28,851 nucleotides of DNA from DASYQV01 sp036005125 (GCA_036005125.1 DASYQV010000037.1:1-28851); one strand, 5' to 3'; shown: positions 1-7,948, counted from the first letter of the stretch. Numbers and translations are program-made. Notes: a model not told the origin generated them from the letters alone.

Positions 1-327
1 ATAGATCTTCCGCTCGGCCAGACGCGGCAGGATCTCATTGAGCTCGCGGTACCGGACGAGCGGCTCGCCTCCGACGATGGAGACGTGAAGCGGATGGTAT
101 CGGTCAATCACGGTCATGAACCGGGTGACCAGCTCATCGCCCTTGTAGTCGGCGAGCTCTCGGAGCGTGACGCCGCCGCCAAGGTGCTCGTCGCCGTAGG
201 CGTAACAGCCCGGGCAACGGAGCGGACATTCGCGAGTGATTTCAATCGAGAGGTTCGGCTGTTCTCCGGCTACGATGCGTCTCCACGCGCGGACGATCTC
301 TGCGGCGCCAACACCTGATGAAGTCAT
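1..327 (-). CDS. Radical SAM domain protein (3' part cut by window edge)
   Basis: An open frame of 109 codons runs from ATG at 327 to the window edge, so only the N-terminus is present. Residues about 34-41 carry the radical SAM cluster motif CPLRCPGC (Cx3Cx2C), which binds the [4Fe-4S] cluster that cleaves S-adenosylmethionine. It is followed by a GGEPL motif near residue 90, the usual SAM-contacting strand. An in-frame stop lies only five codons upstream of the ATG, which fixes the start well. The gene is divergent from the SET-domain gene, with a 46-bp gap that must hold both promoters. The substrate cannot be told from this fragment; many such proteins install peptide or cofactor modifications. 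The radical SAM assignment is firm, the specific role unknown. Confidence 0.88.
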   Translation of the reverse strand, partial: MTSSGVGAAEIVRAWRRIVAGEQPNLSIEITRECPLRCPGCYAYGDEHLGGGVTLRELADYKGDELVTRFMTVIDRYHPLHVSIVGGEPLVRYRELNEILPRLAERKIY

Positions 328-373
328 CGGGGAAGAATATCAAGTTTCGACGCATTTGCTATTCTTTCTGTGC

Positions 374-790
374 ATGCCTCGTAGTCCGATCCTGCCGGCG
401 ATCGTCCGCCGCCGCTCGAAGCTGCACGGGTGGGGCGTCTTCGCCCTCGAGCGAATCAACAAGAACACACGCATCATCGATTACGCCGGCGAGCTGATCG
501 ATCATGCGGAGAGCCTCAAACGGGAGACGCGCTATCTGAAACGCGGCGAGATCTGGTGCTTCACGGTGAACCGGCGGTGGGTCCGCGACGCCCACATCGG
601 GGGCAACATCGCCCGGTTCATCAACCACGCCTGCCGGCCGAATTGTTACAGCCAGATTGTCGGCCACACGATCTGGATTCGGGCGGGCCGCACGATTGAG
701 CCCGGTGAGGAGTTGACCTACGACTACTACACCGACGGCGAGCAGATCATTCCATGCCGCTGCCGGCCCGGCTGCAAACGAAAGCTGTGA
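374..790 (+). CDS. Small SET-domain protein (putative protein-lysine methyltransferase) with post-SET cysteines
   Basis: The 138-residue product is almost entirely a SET domain, the S-adenosylmethionine-dependent lysine methyltransferase fold. Visible motifs are HGWGVFA (residues 18-24, N-terminal SAM loop), RFINHACRPNC (81-91, the NHxCxPN pseudoknot motif) and GEELTYDY (111-118, with the catalytic-type Tyr). The end, CRCRPGC (128-134), together with the Cys in NHACRPN, resembles the zinc-binding post-SET element of eukaryotic enzymes. ATG 374 is chosen because homology starts there; longer in-frame starts add residues that look non-coding. No good ribosome-binding site is visible. The target protein is unknown. 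SET proteins occur sporadically in bacteria and are often discussed as acquired from eukaryotes. Fold assignment is firm; activity is inferred. Confidence 0.9.
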   Translation: MPRSPILPAIVRRRSKLHGWGVFALERINKNTRIIDYAGELIDHAESLKRETRYLKRGEIWCFTVNRRWVRDAHIGGNIARFINHACRPNCYSQIVGHTIWIRAGRTIEPGEELTYDYYTDGEQIIPCRCRPGCKRKL

Positions 791-796
791 GGGGGC

Positions 797-938
797 CACG
801 AAGACTTTGCCGCGAAGGCCACGAAGATCAAGCCACGAAGGACACGAAGTTTTCTTAAGGGTTTTCTTCGTGTTCTTCGTGATCTTCGTGGCTTCGATCT
901 TCGTGTCCTTCGTGGCGGGCCGTTTTCCCGTCTTCGTG
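797..938. repeat. Inverted array of CACGAAG / CTTCGTG units (9-bp period)
   Basis: The left arm holds CACGAAG at 797, 820, 834 and 843. The right arm holds the complement CTTCGTG at 866, 875, 884, 899, 908 and 932, mostly at 9-bp spacing. A T-rich centre (850-865) separates them, so the transcript can fold into a long imperfect hairpin. The right arm is read in frame by the downstream SpoIID-type gene. A second copy of the same design lies at 24462-24563. Confidence 0.85.
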
Positions 939-1811
939 GCCTCCGTCGCGGCCCAGGAGCCGTCGGATGCGTTAGAGATCGCCAGCGCCGGTCGCACGGT
1001 GCGCGTTCAACGGAGCAACGGCGACCGGCGCATTGTCGACCTGCCGATCGAATCCTACGTGGCACAGGTCCTTGCGGGTGAGGGCGAGGGCGGCGCGGCC
1101 GAGGCCGCGCAGCAGGCGCTTGCGATTGCCATCCGCACCTTCATGATCGCCAACGCCGGACGGCATCGCCGCGAGGGCTTCGATCTCTGTACCACCACCC
1201 ATTGCCAGATCAGTCGGGCTGCCACACCTGTCTCGCGCCGGGCGGCTCTCGCCACCGCGGGCCAGGTGCTGATGCACAACGGTTCGGTTGCGGAAGTCTT
1301 CTACTCCGCTTCGTGCGGCGGGCGCTCGGAGGCGGCCGCCGAAGTGTGGCCCCGCGCGCCGGACTATCCGTATCTGCGCTCGGTTGCCGACGACGTCTGC
1401 ACGGGCGATGCGCCGTGGACGCTGGATATCTCAGCGGCGCGCGTAGAACAGCTGCTCAGAAAGGTCGGCTTCACGGGCGGACGCTTGAGCGACCTGCGTA
1501 TCGAGCGCCGGAGCTCGTCGGGCCGCGTCGCGACCCTGCATCTCTCCGGATTGGAGCCGGATGTCATTGCCGGCGAAAATTTCCGCGCCGCCATCGGCGC
1601 ACGGGAGCTGCGGAGCACCGCGTTCTCGGTCACGAAAACAGGGCGCGGCTATCGCTTCACGGGCCGTGGCTATGGACACGGCGTCGGGCTCTGCATCGTC
1701 GGCGCCGGCCGTCGCGCGGCCCGAGGTGAATCCGCCGTCGATATCCTCGAACGCTATTACCCCGGCCTCCGGGTTGCGACGCTTTCTCAGGAGATAGGAG
1801 GTAGGAGGTAG
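807..1811 (+). CDS. Secreted SpoIID/LytB-domain protein
   Basis: This 334-residue protein has a hydrophobic N-terminal segment (about residues 16-50) ending in VAAQ, a plausible signal-peptidase site, followed by a SpoIID/LytB domain. Family hallmarks are PIESYVAQVLAGE (with the conserved acidic residue), CTTTHCQISR, SASCGG and the C-terminal GHGVGLCIVGAGRRA. SpoIID-type proteins act as lytic transglycosylases or amidase activators on peptidoglycan glycan strands. The listed start is TTG at 807. A GTG at 870, preceded by AAGGG, is an alternative that would give a shorter signal peptide lacking basic residues. The hydrophobic segment is encoded by TTCGTG repeats. The stop codon TAG lies inside a heptamer array that also encodes the last residues (EIGGRR). 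It converges on the VTT gene. Confidence 0.85.
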   Translation: MPRRPRRSSHEGHEVFLRVFFVFFVIFVASIFVSFVAGRFPVFVASVAAQEPSDALEIASAGRTVRVQRSNGDRRIVDLPIESYVAQVLAGEGEGGAAEAAQQALAIAIRTFMIANAGRHRREGFDLCTTTHCQISRAATPVSRRAALATAGQVLMHNGSVAEVFYSASCGGRSEAAAEVWPRAPDYPYLRSVADDVCTGDAPWTLDISAARVEQLLRKVGFTGGRLSDLRIERRSSSGRVATLHLSGLEPDVIAGENFRAAIGARELRSTAFSVTKTGRGYRFTGRGYGHGVGLCIVGAGRRAARGESAVDILERYYPGLRVATLSQEIGGRR

Positions 1812-1900
1812 GAGGTAGAGGTAGAGGTAGAGGAAGGAGGCAGGAGGTAGGAGGAAGAGTGAATCAGTCGTTCTTCCTCCTTCCTCCTTCCTCCTTCCTC
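1791..1900. repeat. Paired inverted heptamer arrays (GAGGTAG then CTTCCTC)
   Basis: The left array (1791-1857) has ten units of GAGGTAG with one-base variants and three hexamer slips. The right array (1873-1900) has four perfect CTTCCTC units, the complement of GAGGAAG, which is also the last unit on the left. The pair can fold into a hairpin between two convergent genes. The left array contains the SpoIID-type stop codon; the right array ends six bases beyond the VTT-protein stop. It may act as a bidirectional terminator, although it lacks a clear T-tract. Confidence 0.85.
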
Positions 1901-1906
1901 CTGACA

Positions 1907-2533
1907 TTACGCCGGTCGCAACTGCTTCTGGTGCGTGTTCCGCCACAACATCGTTGCGGAGATCATCGTCCCGACGGCCGCGAGAATGATGAAGCCGACG
2001 ACGATTCTCACGAAGGTGTCGGACTGGAGCATCGCAAGGACGCCCCGGCCGTAGATTCGTGCGAGGACCGCCTCCACGCTGAACCGGAACAGACGCACGA
2101 GGCCGAACGTCATGAAGAAGCGCGTGCGGTTCACGTCGAGCGCGCCGCACGTCAGCAGGAACGGCGTGAGCGGAAACGGCGGCGGAAGCAGCGCCGGAAC
2201 CGCGATCGCGATTGCGCCGCTTTCGTTGACTCTGTACTTGAGGCGGTTGAGACGCCTCTCGGGCACCAGACGATCGAGCCCCACCTCGCCGACCTTTCTT
2301 CCGATCCAGTACGTGACAGCCGCACCGGTCACGGAACCGGCCGCGGCGAGCAATGGATACAGCCAGAAGATCGACTCGTCCCGGGCCGCAAGGTAGATAA
2401 CGAGCGCGTCAATTCCACATGGCATGAAGAACAGCATCGAAGAGTCCAGTGCGCTCAGAAGAAACGCGCCCCACCAACTCAGAAAAAATCTAAACAGGTG
2501 CGTCACAGTGCTGGAAGCGTGTGGCAGGACCAT
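1907..2533 (-). CDS. VTT/DedA-like integral membrane protein
   Basis: The 208-residue product has several hydrophobic segments: about residues 18-48, 55-75, 105-125, 135-155 and a strong one at 178-198. It matches the VTT (SNARE-associated/DedA, YqaA-type) family in its GAAVTYWIGRKVG segment and the PPPFPLTPFLLTCGAL loop, where a Pro-rich re-entrant hairpin precedes a GAL motif. Members are inner-membrane proteins involved in lipid-carrier or phospholipid flipping and membrane homeostasis; some recycle undecaprenyl phosphate. It lies 60 bp downstream of the AlgD-like gene on the same strand, so co-transcription is likely, and a lipid-carrier role would suit an EPS operon (inference). No strong ribosome-binding site precedes the ATG. 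Confidence 0.82.
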   Translation of the reverse strand: MVLPHASSTVTHLFRFFLSWWGAFLLSALDSSMLFFMPCGIDALVIYLAARDESIFWLYPLLAAAGSVTGAAVTYWIGRKVGEVGLDRLVPERRLNRLKYRVNESGAIAIAVPALLPPPFPLTPFLLTCGALDVNRTRFFMTFGLVRLFRFSVEAVLARIYGRGVLAMLQSDTFVRIVVGFIILAAVGTMISATMLWRNTHQKQLRPA

Positions 2534-2593
2534 CGACGTCCGAGGCTGGCGCCCCGACGCGCCCGGCTCGACGCGTGAGCTCCGGCCGTTGGG

Positions 2594-3910
2594 TCACCAG
2601 CAGATGCCTTGGTACTCGGCCGCGAGCATCGAGAAGTCCACCGGCACGCGCACCAGATCGATGACGGTCTGGTCCGCGCGACAGCGCGTCAGCGCGTCCG
2701 CGAACTCGGGGGCATTGTTGCCGACGACAATCACGTCCGACTTCCCAATCACCTCGTCAATGGTTTCGCAGAGATGTCGCGAGAGGTGCGGAATCTGCTG
2801 CTCGATGTACTCCTTGTTCGCGCCGACCAGCCGCGCAATCGACACGTTCCGGTCGTAGATGCACAGCTGGTATCCCTTGCCGAGGAGCGCCTCCGCCAGG
2901 ATGACCATCGGCGACTCGCGAAGATCATCGGTCCCGGCCTTGAAGCTGAAGCCGAAGAGCCCGATCCTTTTCTTGCCCGTCTCGACGATCAGATCGATCG
3001 CGTGCTGCACCTGAAGGCGGTTGCTCCCGAGCAGGGCGCCGAGCAACGGCACCTCGAGGTCCAGTTGCTTGGCCCGGTATTGCAGCGCGCGCACGTCTTT
3101 CGGCAGGCACGAGCCGCCGAATGCGAACCCGGGCTTCAGGTAATACGCCGAGATATTGAGCTTCTCGTCGTTGCAGAAGATGTCCATCACGTCGTGGCTG
3201 TCCACGCCGACGCGCTTGCAGAGGTTGCCGATTTCGTTGGCGAAGACGACCTTCACCGCGTGCCACGCGTTGCTCGTGTACTTGATCATCTCGGCGACGC
3301 GGATGCTCGTGCTGAACAGCGGCGCGTCGATGTCGGTATAAAGCGCCTTGGTGGGCGCTGCGTCCGCCGCGTGGTTGTGACCGACCAGCGTCAGCGGCGG
3401 GTGGCGGAAGTCCTTGAGCGCGGTCCCTTCCCGGAGGAACTCGGGGTTGACGGCCACGCCAAAGCCCTCGCCGTACTTCTTGCCCGATCGGGATTCGAGC
3501 GCCGGAATGACCTGGCTGTGCGTGGTTCCGGGCAGCACCGTGCTGCGGACGACAACCACGTGGTAGCCGGGCTTGTCCTTCAAGACGTCGCCGATCTGCT
3601 CGCAGACGCGCGTCAGGTACGTGAGGTCGAGGCTTCCGTTTTTGCGGCTCGGCGTGCCCACGCAGATGAGCGAGAGGTCGGTGGCGCACACGGCCTCGGA
3701 GGTGTCGGTCGTCGCGCGCAATCGTTTCTGCGCGACGCCGTGCTTCAGCAGCTCTTCAAGCCCTGGCTCGACGATCGGGCTTCGGCCTTCGTTGATCGCG
3801 CCCACCTTCTCCGGGTTGACGTCGACGCCGACGATCTCGTGCCCTTCGGCCGCAAGGGACGCGGCCGAGACGCAACCCACGTAGCCAAGCCCGAATATCG
3901 ACACCCTCAT
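2594..3910 (-). CDS. algD: GDP-mannose 6-dehydrogenase (AlgD-like)
   Basis: This 438-residue enzyme of the UDP-glucose/GDP-mannose dehydrogenase family should oxidise GDP-mannose to GDP-mannuronic acid with two NAD+, the committing step of alginate-type polymers. The Rossmann motif GLGYVG is at residues 7-12. NPEFLREGTA lies near 155-164, and the catalytic cysteine sits in GFAFGGSCLPKDVRAL at residue 268, the position it occupies in Pseudomonas AlgD as I remember that sequence. Other AlgD-like stretches are NLCKRVGVDSHDVMD, FSFKAGTDDLRESP, GANKEYIE and the terminal QGICW, which favour AlgD over UDP-glucose dehydrogenase. The AGAGGA ribosome-binding site (3917-3922) sits in the 12-bp gap after AsnB, so the two are coupled. 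The exact substrate is inferred from similarity. Confidence 0.9.
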   Translation of the reverse strand: MRVSIFGLGYVGCVSAASLAAEGHEIVGVDVNPEKVGAINEGRSPIVEPGLEELLKHGVAQKRLRATTDTSEAVCATDLSLICVGTPSRKNGSLDLTYLTRVCEQIGDVLKDKPGYHVVVVRSTVLPGTTHSQVIPALESRSGKKYGEGFGVAVNPEFLREGTALKDFRHPPLTLVGHNHAADAAPTKALYTDIDAPLFSTSIRVAEMIKYTSNAWHAVKVVFANEIGNLCKRVGVDSHDVMDIFCNDEKLNISAYYLKPGFAFGGSCLPKDVRALQYRAKQLDLEVPLLGALLGSNRLQVQHAIDLIVETGKKRIGLFGFSFKAGTDDLRESPMVILAEALLGKGYQLCIYDRNVSIARLVGANKEYIEQQIPHLSRHLCETIDEVIGKSDVIVVGNNAPEFADALTRCRADQTVIDLVRVPVDFSMLAAEYQGICW

Positions 3911-3922
3911 CGTTCGTCCTCT

Positions 3923-5941
3923 CTAGGCCGTTCTGCGAAGGCCGCGGTCCGCGTCAGGTGATGTCACGGCGGATCCAACGGGTAATGCCGGTTCATGCCT
4001 GGTTCCTGGCTCCGGGAGTGTCTGGATGCCTTCGCCGTCGATGAACGTGCGGAACCACAGCTCCATGTTCAACAGCGCCCAGATCGCATCGCCGCCGCTG
4101 CGAAGGCCGCTGCGATGCGCGTCGAGCAGCCGTTCGACCGCCAGACAGTTGATCAGGCCGCGCTCGCGACTCCGGCGATCGAGCAGGACATCGCGCGCCA
4201 CCATATTCCAAGGGCCGCGGACCCAGTGATGGAAGGGCACCGGAAAGCCCATCTTCGGCCGCGTCAGGATCGACCGTGGCAGGAGCGGCCGCACCGCCTC
4301 GCGGAGGATGCGTTTGGTCGTGAAACCGGTGAGCTTCATGCGCTCCGGCAGCCTCGCGACGAACTCGACCAGTTTGTGGTCCAGAAACGGCACCCGGCTC
4401 TCGATCGATGTCGACATGCTCATCTGGTCCTGCTTCATGAGCAGCTCGACCAGATACGTTTTGATGTCGGTATAGAGGAGACGTCCGAGCAGCCCGTTGG
4501 CGCCGCGCGCGCGAACGAAGTACTCGAGCGACGCCGCGTATGGGTCTCCCTCGCGCGCCTCGGGCGCGAGGAGCTCGCGCTGCAGCCGGAGCGGGATGCC
4601 CGCGAAGTTGTCGAGGAACATCAACGCGGGCCGCCGTGCCATGCCGAGGAACGATCGCTGCGCATAGTGCCCGAGGCGGCCGGGCAGCCGAGGGACGAGC
4701 GAGGAGGCGACGCTCTTGCGCACCGCTGCCGGCACGACTCGCTCGTACACGCCGCCGGCTTTCCAGTTGAGGAGGGTGCGCGGATACTTTCCGTACCCGG
4801 CAAGCAGCTCGTCGCTCCCCTCGCCGGTGAGAACCACCTTGACGTGCTCGCGCGCCAGCGCCGACACGAAATGCAGGGGGACGCTCGAGGGGTGAGCGAT
4901 AGGCTCGTCTTCGTGCCACACCAGTCGGGGGAGCGCGCCGAAGAAGTCCCTGTCGTCGATCACGACCTCGTGACTGTTCGCCCCGATCGCCCTGGCAACC
5001 TGGCGCGAGTACTCGAGCTCGCTGAACGCACGGTCCGCGAACGCCACCGAGAAGGTCTCTACCGGACGATTGATCTCGCTCGCCATCAGCGCGGCGACGG
5101 CGCTGCTGTCGAGGCCGCCCGACAGGAACATCCCGAGCGGCACGTCGGCCATCAGCCGCAGACGCACCGACTCCTGCAGCAGCCCGCGGAACCGATCGAC
5201 CACGGCGGCCTCCGGCAGCCTCGCGATCGCCGGATCGGGGCCGTCGAGCGGCACGTCCCAGTACTGGTCGATCCGCACGCGGCCGTTCTCGTACACGAGG
5301 CGATGTCCGGGCAGCAGCTTGTAGATGCCCTCGAACAGCGTCTCGATGCCCGACGTGTATCGCGTCGCGAGCACCTCCGACAGCACCGCGCGGTTCGGCC
5401 GCGCCGTGACGAGCCCGCTTTCAAAGATGGCCTTGATCTCGGAGGCGAACAGGAGCGAGTCGCCTCGACCCTGCGGAGAGGCGCCAACCTCCGCCCAGTA
5501 GAGCGGCTTGACACCGAGCCGATCGCGGGCCAGCAGCAGACGGCGCTTCGGCGCGTCCCATAGAGCGAACGCGAACATCCCCCGGAACCGGTGCACGCAG
5601 TCATCGCCCCACTGCTCGTAGGCGTGGACGATCGTTTCCGTATCGCTCCGCGTTCGGTACAGATGGCCGGCGGCTTCGAGCTCGCGGCGCACGTCGCCGT
5701 GGTTGTAGATCTCGCCGTTGAACGTGACCCAGACGGTGCCGTCCTCGTTCGAGAGCGGCTGATGGCCGCCGGCGAGATCGACGATGCTCAGGCGCCGATG
5801 TCCGAGAACGGCGCACTCGTCAGCGTGCAGCCCCGCGCCATCGGGACCACGGTAGCTGATGACAGCACGCATCTGGACAACGCGCGCGCGATCATCGGGA
5901 TGAAGACGTTCGGCGGCGGCAATGCCAGCAATCCCGCACAT
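3923..5941 (-). CDS. asnB: Asparagine synthetase, glutamine-hydrolysing (AsnB family), intact
   Basis: The 672-residue two-domain amidotransferase has an N-terminal class II glutaminase domain, with nucleophile Cys2 (MCGIAG), RGPDG at 31-35 and FNGEIYN at 74-80. The synthetase domain has the ATP-binding loop SGGLDSS at 274-280 and LTGEGSDELLAGY at 371-383. All catalytic motifs are intact. Family members use glutamine-derived ammonia and ATP to amidate aspartate. Relatives in polysaccharide loci, such as WbpS in a Pseudomonas O-antigen cluster, are thought to amidate uronic acids. Its start is separated from the stop of the degenerate homologue by a single base (TGACATG), indicating translational coupling, and the mannuronate-forming dehydrogenase follows. 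A uronic-acid amidation role is therefore plausible but inferred. Confidence 0.93.
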   Translation of the reverse strand: MCGIAGIAAAERLHPDDRARVVQMRAVISYRGPDGAGLHADECAVLGHRRLSIVDLAGGHQPLSNEDGTVWVTFNGEIYNHGDVRRELEAAGHLYRTRSDTETIVHAYEQWGDDCVHRFRGMFAFALWDAPKRRLLLARDRLGVKPLYWAEVGASPQGRGDSLLFASEIKAIFESGLVTARPNRAVLSEVLATRYTSGIETLFEGIYKLLPGHRLVYENGRVRIDQYWDVPLDGPDPAIARLPEAAVVDRFRGLLQESVRLRLMADVPLGMFLSGGLDSSAVAALMASEINRPVETFSVAFADRAFSELEYSRQVARAIGANSHEVVIDDRDFFGALPRLVWHEDEPIAHPSSVPLHFVSALAREHVKVVLTGEGSDELLAGYGKYPRTLLNWKAGGVYERVVPAAVRKSVASSLVPRLPGRLGHYAQRSFLGMARRPALMFLDNFAGIPLRLQRELLAPEAREGDPYAASLEYFVRARGANGLLGRLLYTDIKTYLVELLMKQDQMSMSTSIESRVPFLDHKLVEFVARLPERMKLTGFTTKRILREAVRPLLPRSILTRPKMGFPVPFHHWVRGPWNMVARDVLLDRRSRERGLINCLAVERLLDAHRSGLRSGGDAIWALLNMELWFRTFIDGEGIQTLPEPGTRHEPALPVGSAVTSPDADRGLRRTA

Positions 5942-5942
5942 G

Positions 5943-7829
5943 TCAGGCAGCTTTCACCATGGCGTACTCGAGCGGCAGATCGGCGGCATCGCCGTCGATG
6001 AACTCGCGGAACCAGAATTCGAGCATCAGCAGCGACCAGAGGCGATGGGAGTGATTCGAGCGGCCGTCGCGATGCTCGGACCACAGTTGTCGCAGCGCGG
6101 GCCGTGACACGATGCCGCGGCCGTCGAAGCGCGGCGACAGCAGCACCGCGGGGACCATCGATGCGAGCGCCTCGCGCAGCCAGAGATGCGGCACCCTGGG
6201 CCGGCGCGCGGAGGGCATCAACGCGGGAGGCAATTGCCGACCGAGGAGACGCCGCAGGACATACATGCCCGTGTGTCCCCGCTGCTTGAGCCTGCCGGGG
6301 ATGCTGGCCGCACACTCCACGACCTCGCGGTCGAGAAACGGAAAGCGCACGTCGATTCCAGCGGCACGCGCCGCGCACTCGGCCGTCGCGAGCGTGTTGT
6401 CGGGCAGACATGTGTGCGCATCGACGTAGAGCGCCCGATCGAGCGCCGAGCCGGTCACCCGTGAGGCGTACAGCTCGAGGTGACGCACGAACGGGTTGGC
6501 CTCGCGCACCTCCCAGGCAAAGCCCCGTGTGTAGATGGCCCGTCGATGCCTGTCGTCCCAGAGACCGTAGGCATGTTTGATCGCGTATGCGTCCGCGGCC
6601 GGCAGCGCCAGGTGCGAGAACGCCCGCGCACCTTTGACCGAATCCTGCAGCGATCTCGCGAGCGGCGCCCCCAGCGTGGCAAAGGGTGCAGCGAACATGC
6701 GTACGGCCGCCTCGATGCGCTCGATGCGATGCCTCGCGTAGCCCGCGAGGAGGACGGCCGCTCCGTGGCCCGACAGCGCGCAGTCGGTACGCAGCCGGGC
6801 GGCGACGCACGTCGCAAACTGCGTGATCGCGGATGGGTCGGCAATCGGCTCGCCGAAATGCGCCGCCAGTTGACGGGCAAGGACAGGCATGCCGCTCGAG
6901 GCGTCCTCGACGGTGGCGACGTAGCCGAGGTGGCGGGCGGCCTCCCGACTCCGCTCGATTTCTGACACGTCCTGTTCGGCGGCCACCATGACGACCTTGG
7001 TATCCGGGTGAGGCGCGGCGCACAGCAGCGCCGACGAACCGGTGCCGCCCGAATACAAGAGGCCGTCGACGGATCGATCCTTCAGATGCCGTCGCACCGC
7101 CTGACGCAGACAGCCGTCGAGCGCCATCATGGCCGTGTGTGCCGTGGCGCTCGTCGTGGATGCAGGCAGGTCCCAGTACTGCTCGGCGTGCAGGCGCCGC
7201 CCCTCGACAACGATCAGTTGCGCAGGCTCGAGCTTGCTGATTCGGCGGTACACCGTCCGCGGCGCGGGCACGTATCCCACCGCGAGATACGCGTCAATCG
7301 AGGCGGGGCACCGTTCGCGTCCCACGCCGGGATCATGGAAAAGCGCGCGAAGCTCCGTGGCGAAGACAACCCCGTGGCCGGGCAGGAGGGCGAAATACAG
7401 CGGCCGGATGCCCACGTGGTCGCGCGCGAGCACCAGCCGCCGATTCGGCTCGTCCCAGATCGCACAGGCGAAGGGTCCGTGCAGGCGCTCCACGCAGCGC
7501 GGGCCCCACTCCTCGTAGGCATGGGCGATCAGCTCGCTGTCAGTGTGGCCGCGGAACGCGTGACGGCTGCGTTGCAACTCGGCCCGCAGCCGGGCGGCAT
7601 TGCTGATCGAGGAATGGGAGATTGCCCGAACGCTGTTGCGCTCGTTCGTGCCGATGACCGCCGACGATTGATCAGCCGGCGTCCCCGACCAACCGAGCGC
7701 GATGCCGGGCGCGATGAACACGCCGCAGCCGTCGTGGGAGCGCTGCACGGCGTCGAGCATCCGTTCGAGGACGGGACGCACGAGCGTCTCGTCCGGTTCG
7801 AAGCTCAGCTTGCCGATGATACCGCTCAC
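5943..7829 (-). CDS. Degenerate asparagine-synthetase homologue (probable pseudoenzyme)
   Basis: The 628-residue protein aligns with AsnB along its whole length but has lost the catalytic residues of both domains. Starting at GTG 7829 it begins MSGIIG, so the glutaminase nucleophile Cys2 is Ser. RGPDG is RSHDG (30-34), the region of FNGEIYN is GTNERN (60-65), the ATP loop SGGLDSS is SGGTGSS (260-266), and LTGEGSDELLAGY is LSGHGAAVLLAGY (352-364). Structural stretches such as ACAIWDEPNRRLVLARDHVGIRPLY and FPFLDREVVE remain, and the frame is open throughout, so this is not simple decay. A TTG at 7847 would add six residues but overlaps the predicted sigma-54 site. It is coupled to the intact AsnB; a regulatory or scaffolding partner role is inference. 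Confidence 0.88.
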   Translation of the reverse strand: MSGIIGKLSFEPDETLVRPVLERMLDAVQRSHDGCGVFIAPGIALGWSGTPADQSSAVIGTNERNSVRAISHSSISNAARLRAELQRSRHAFRGHTDSELIAHAYEEWGPRCVERLHGPFACAIWDEPNRRLVLARDHVGIRPLYFALLPGHGVVFATELRALFHDPGVGRERCPASIDAYLAVGYVPAPRTVYRRISKLEPAQLIVVEGRRLHAEQYWDLPASTTSATAHTAMMALDGCLRQAVRRHLKDRSVDGLLYSGGTGSSALLCAAPHPDTKVVMVAAEQDVSEIERSREAARHLGYVATVEDASSGMPVLARQLAAHFGEPIADPSAITQFATCVAARLRTDCALSGHGAAVLLAGYARHRIERIEAAVRMFAAPFATLGAPLARSLQDSVKGARAFSHLALPAADAYAIKHAYGLWDDRHRRAIYTRGFAWEVREANPFVRHLELYASRVTGSALDRALYVDAHTCLPDNTLATAECAARAAGIDVRFPFLDREVVECAASIPGRLKQRGHTGMYVLRRLLGRQLPPALMPSARRPRVPHLWLREALASMVPAVLLSPRFDGRGIVSRPALRQLWSEHRDGRSNHSHRLWSLLMLEFWFREFIDGDAADLPLEYAMVKAA

Positions 7830-7843
7830 GTAGCGTCGGTTGA

Positions 7844-7858
7844 GCAAGCAAGGTGCCA
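7844..7858 (-). promoter_or_regulatory. Sigma-54 (-24/-12) promoter
   Basis: Read on the minus strand the site is TGGCACCTTGCTTGCT (the last T is at 7843), differing from the consensus TGGCACGNNNNTTGCW at one position. The -24 GG falls at 7857-7856 and the -12 GC at 7845-7844, with the required 10-base gap. Transcription would begin near 7832, only a few bases before the GTG at 7829. It would drive the pseudo-AsnB, AsnB, AlgD and VTT genes and would need an enhancer-binding activator, which is not in the window. Confidence 0.68.
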
Positions 7859-7948
7859 GTGATTTGGCGGGGATTTACCACGGGCGAATGGAAAAAGTCC
7901 GGAAACTGGAACCTTGCCGGGAGGATCTGGGAAAGGAGTTGCCCATGA

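Noticed and set aside
2609..3961. 450-codon plus-strand open frame opposite algD
   Set aside because: Antisense shadow with no recognisable motif; the minus frame encodes an unmistakable dehydrogenase.
3995..5563. Long plus-strand open frame opposite the first asnB
   Set aside because: Antisense shadow of a strongly conserved gene.
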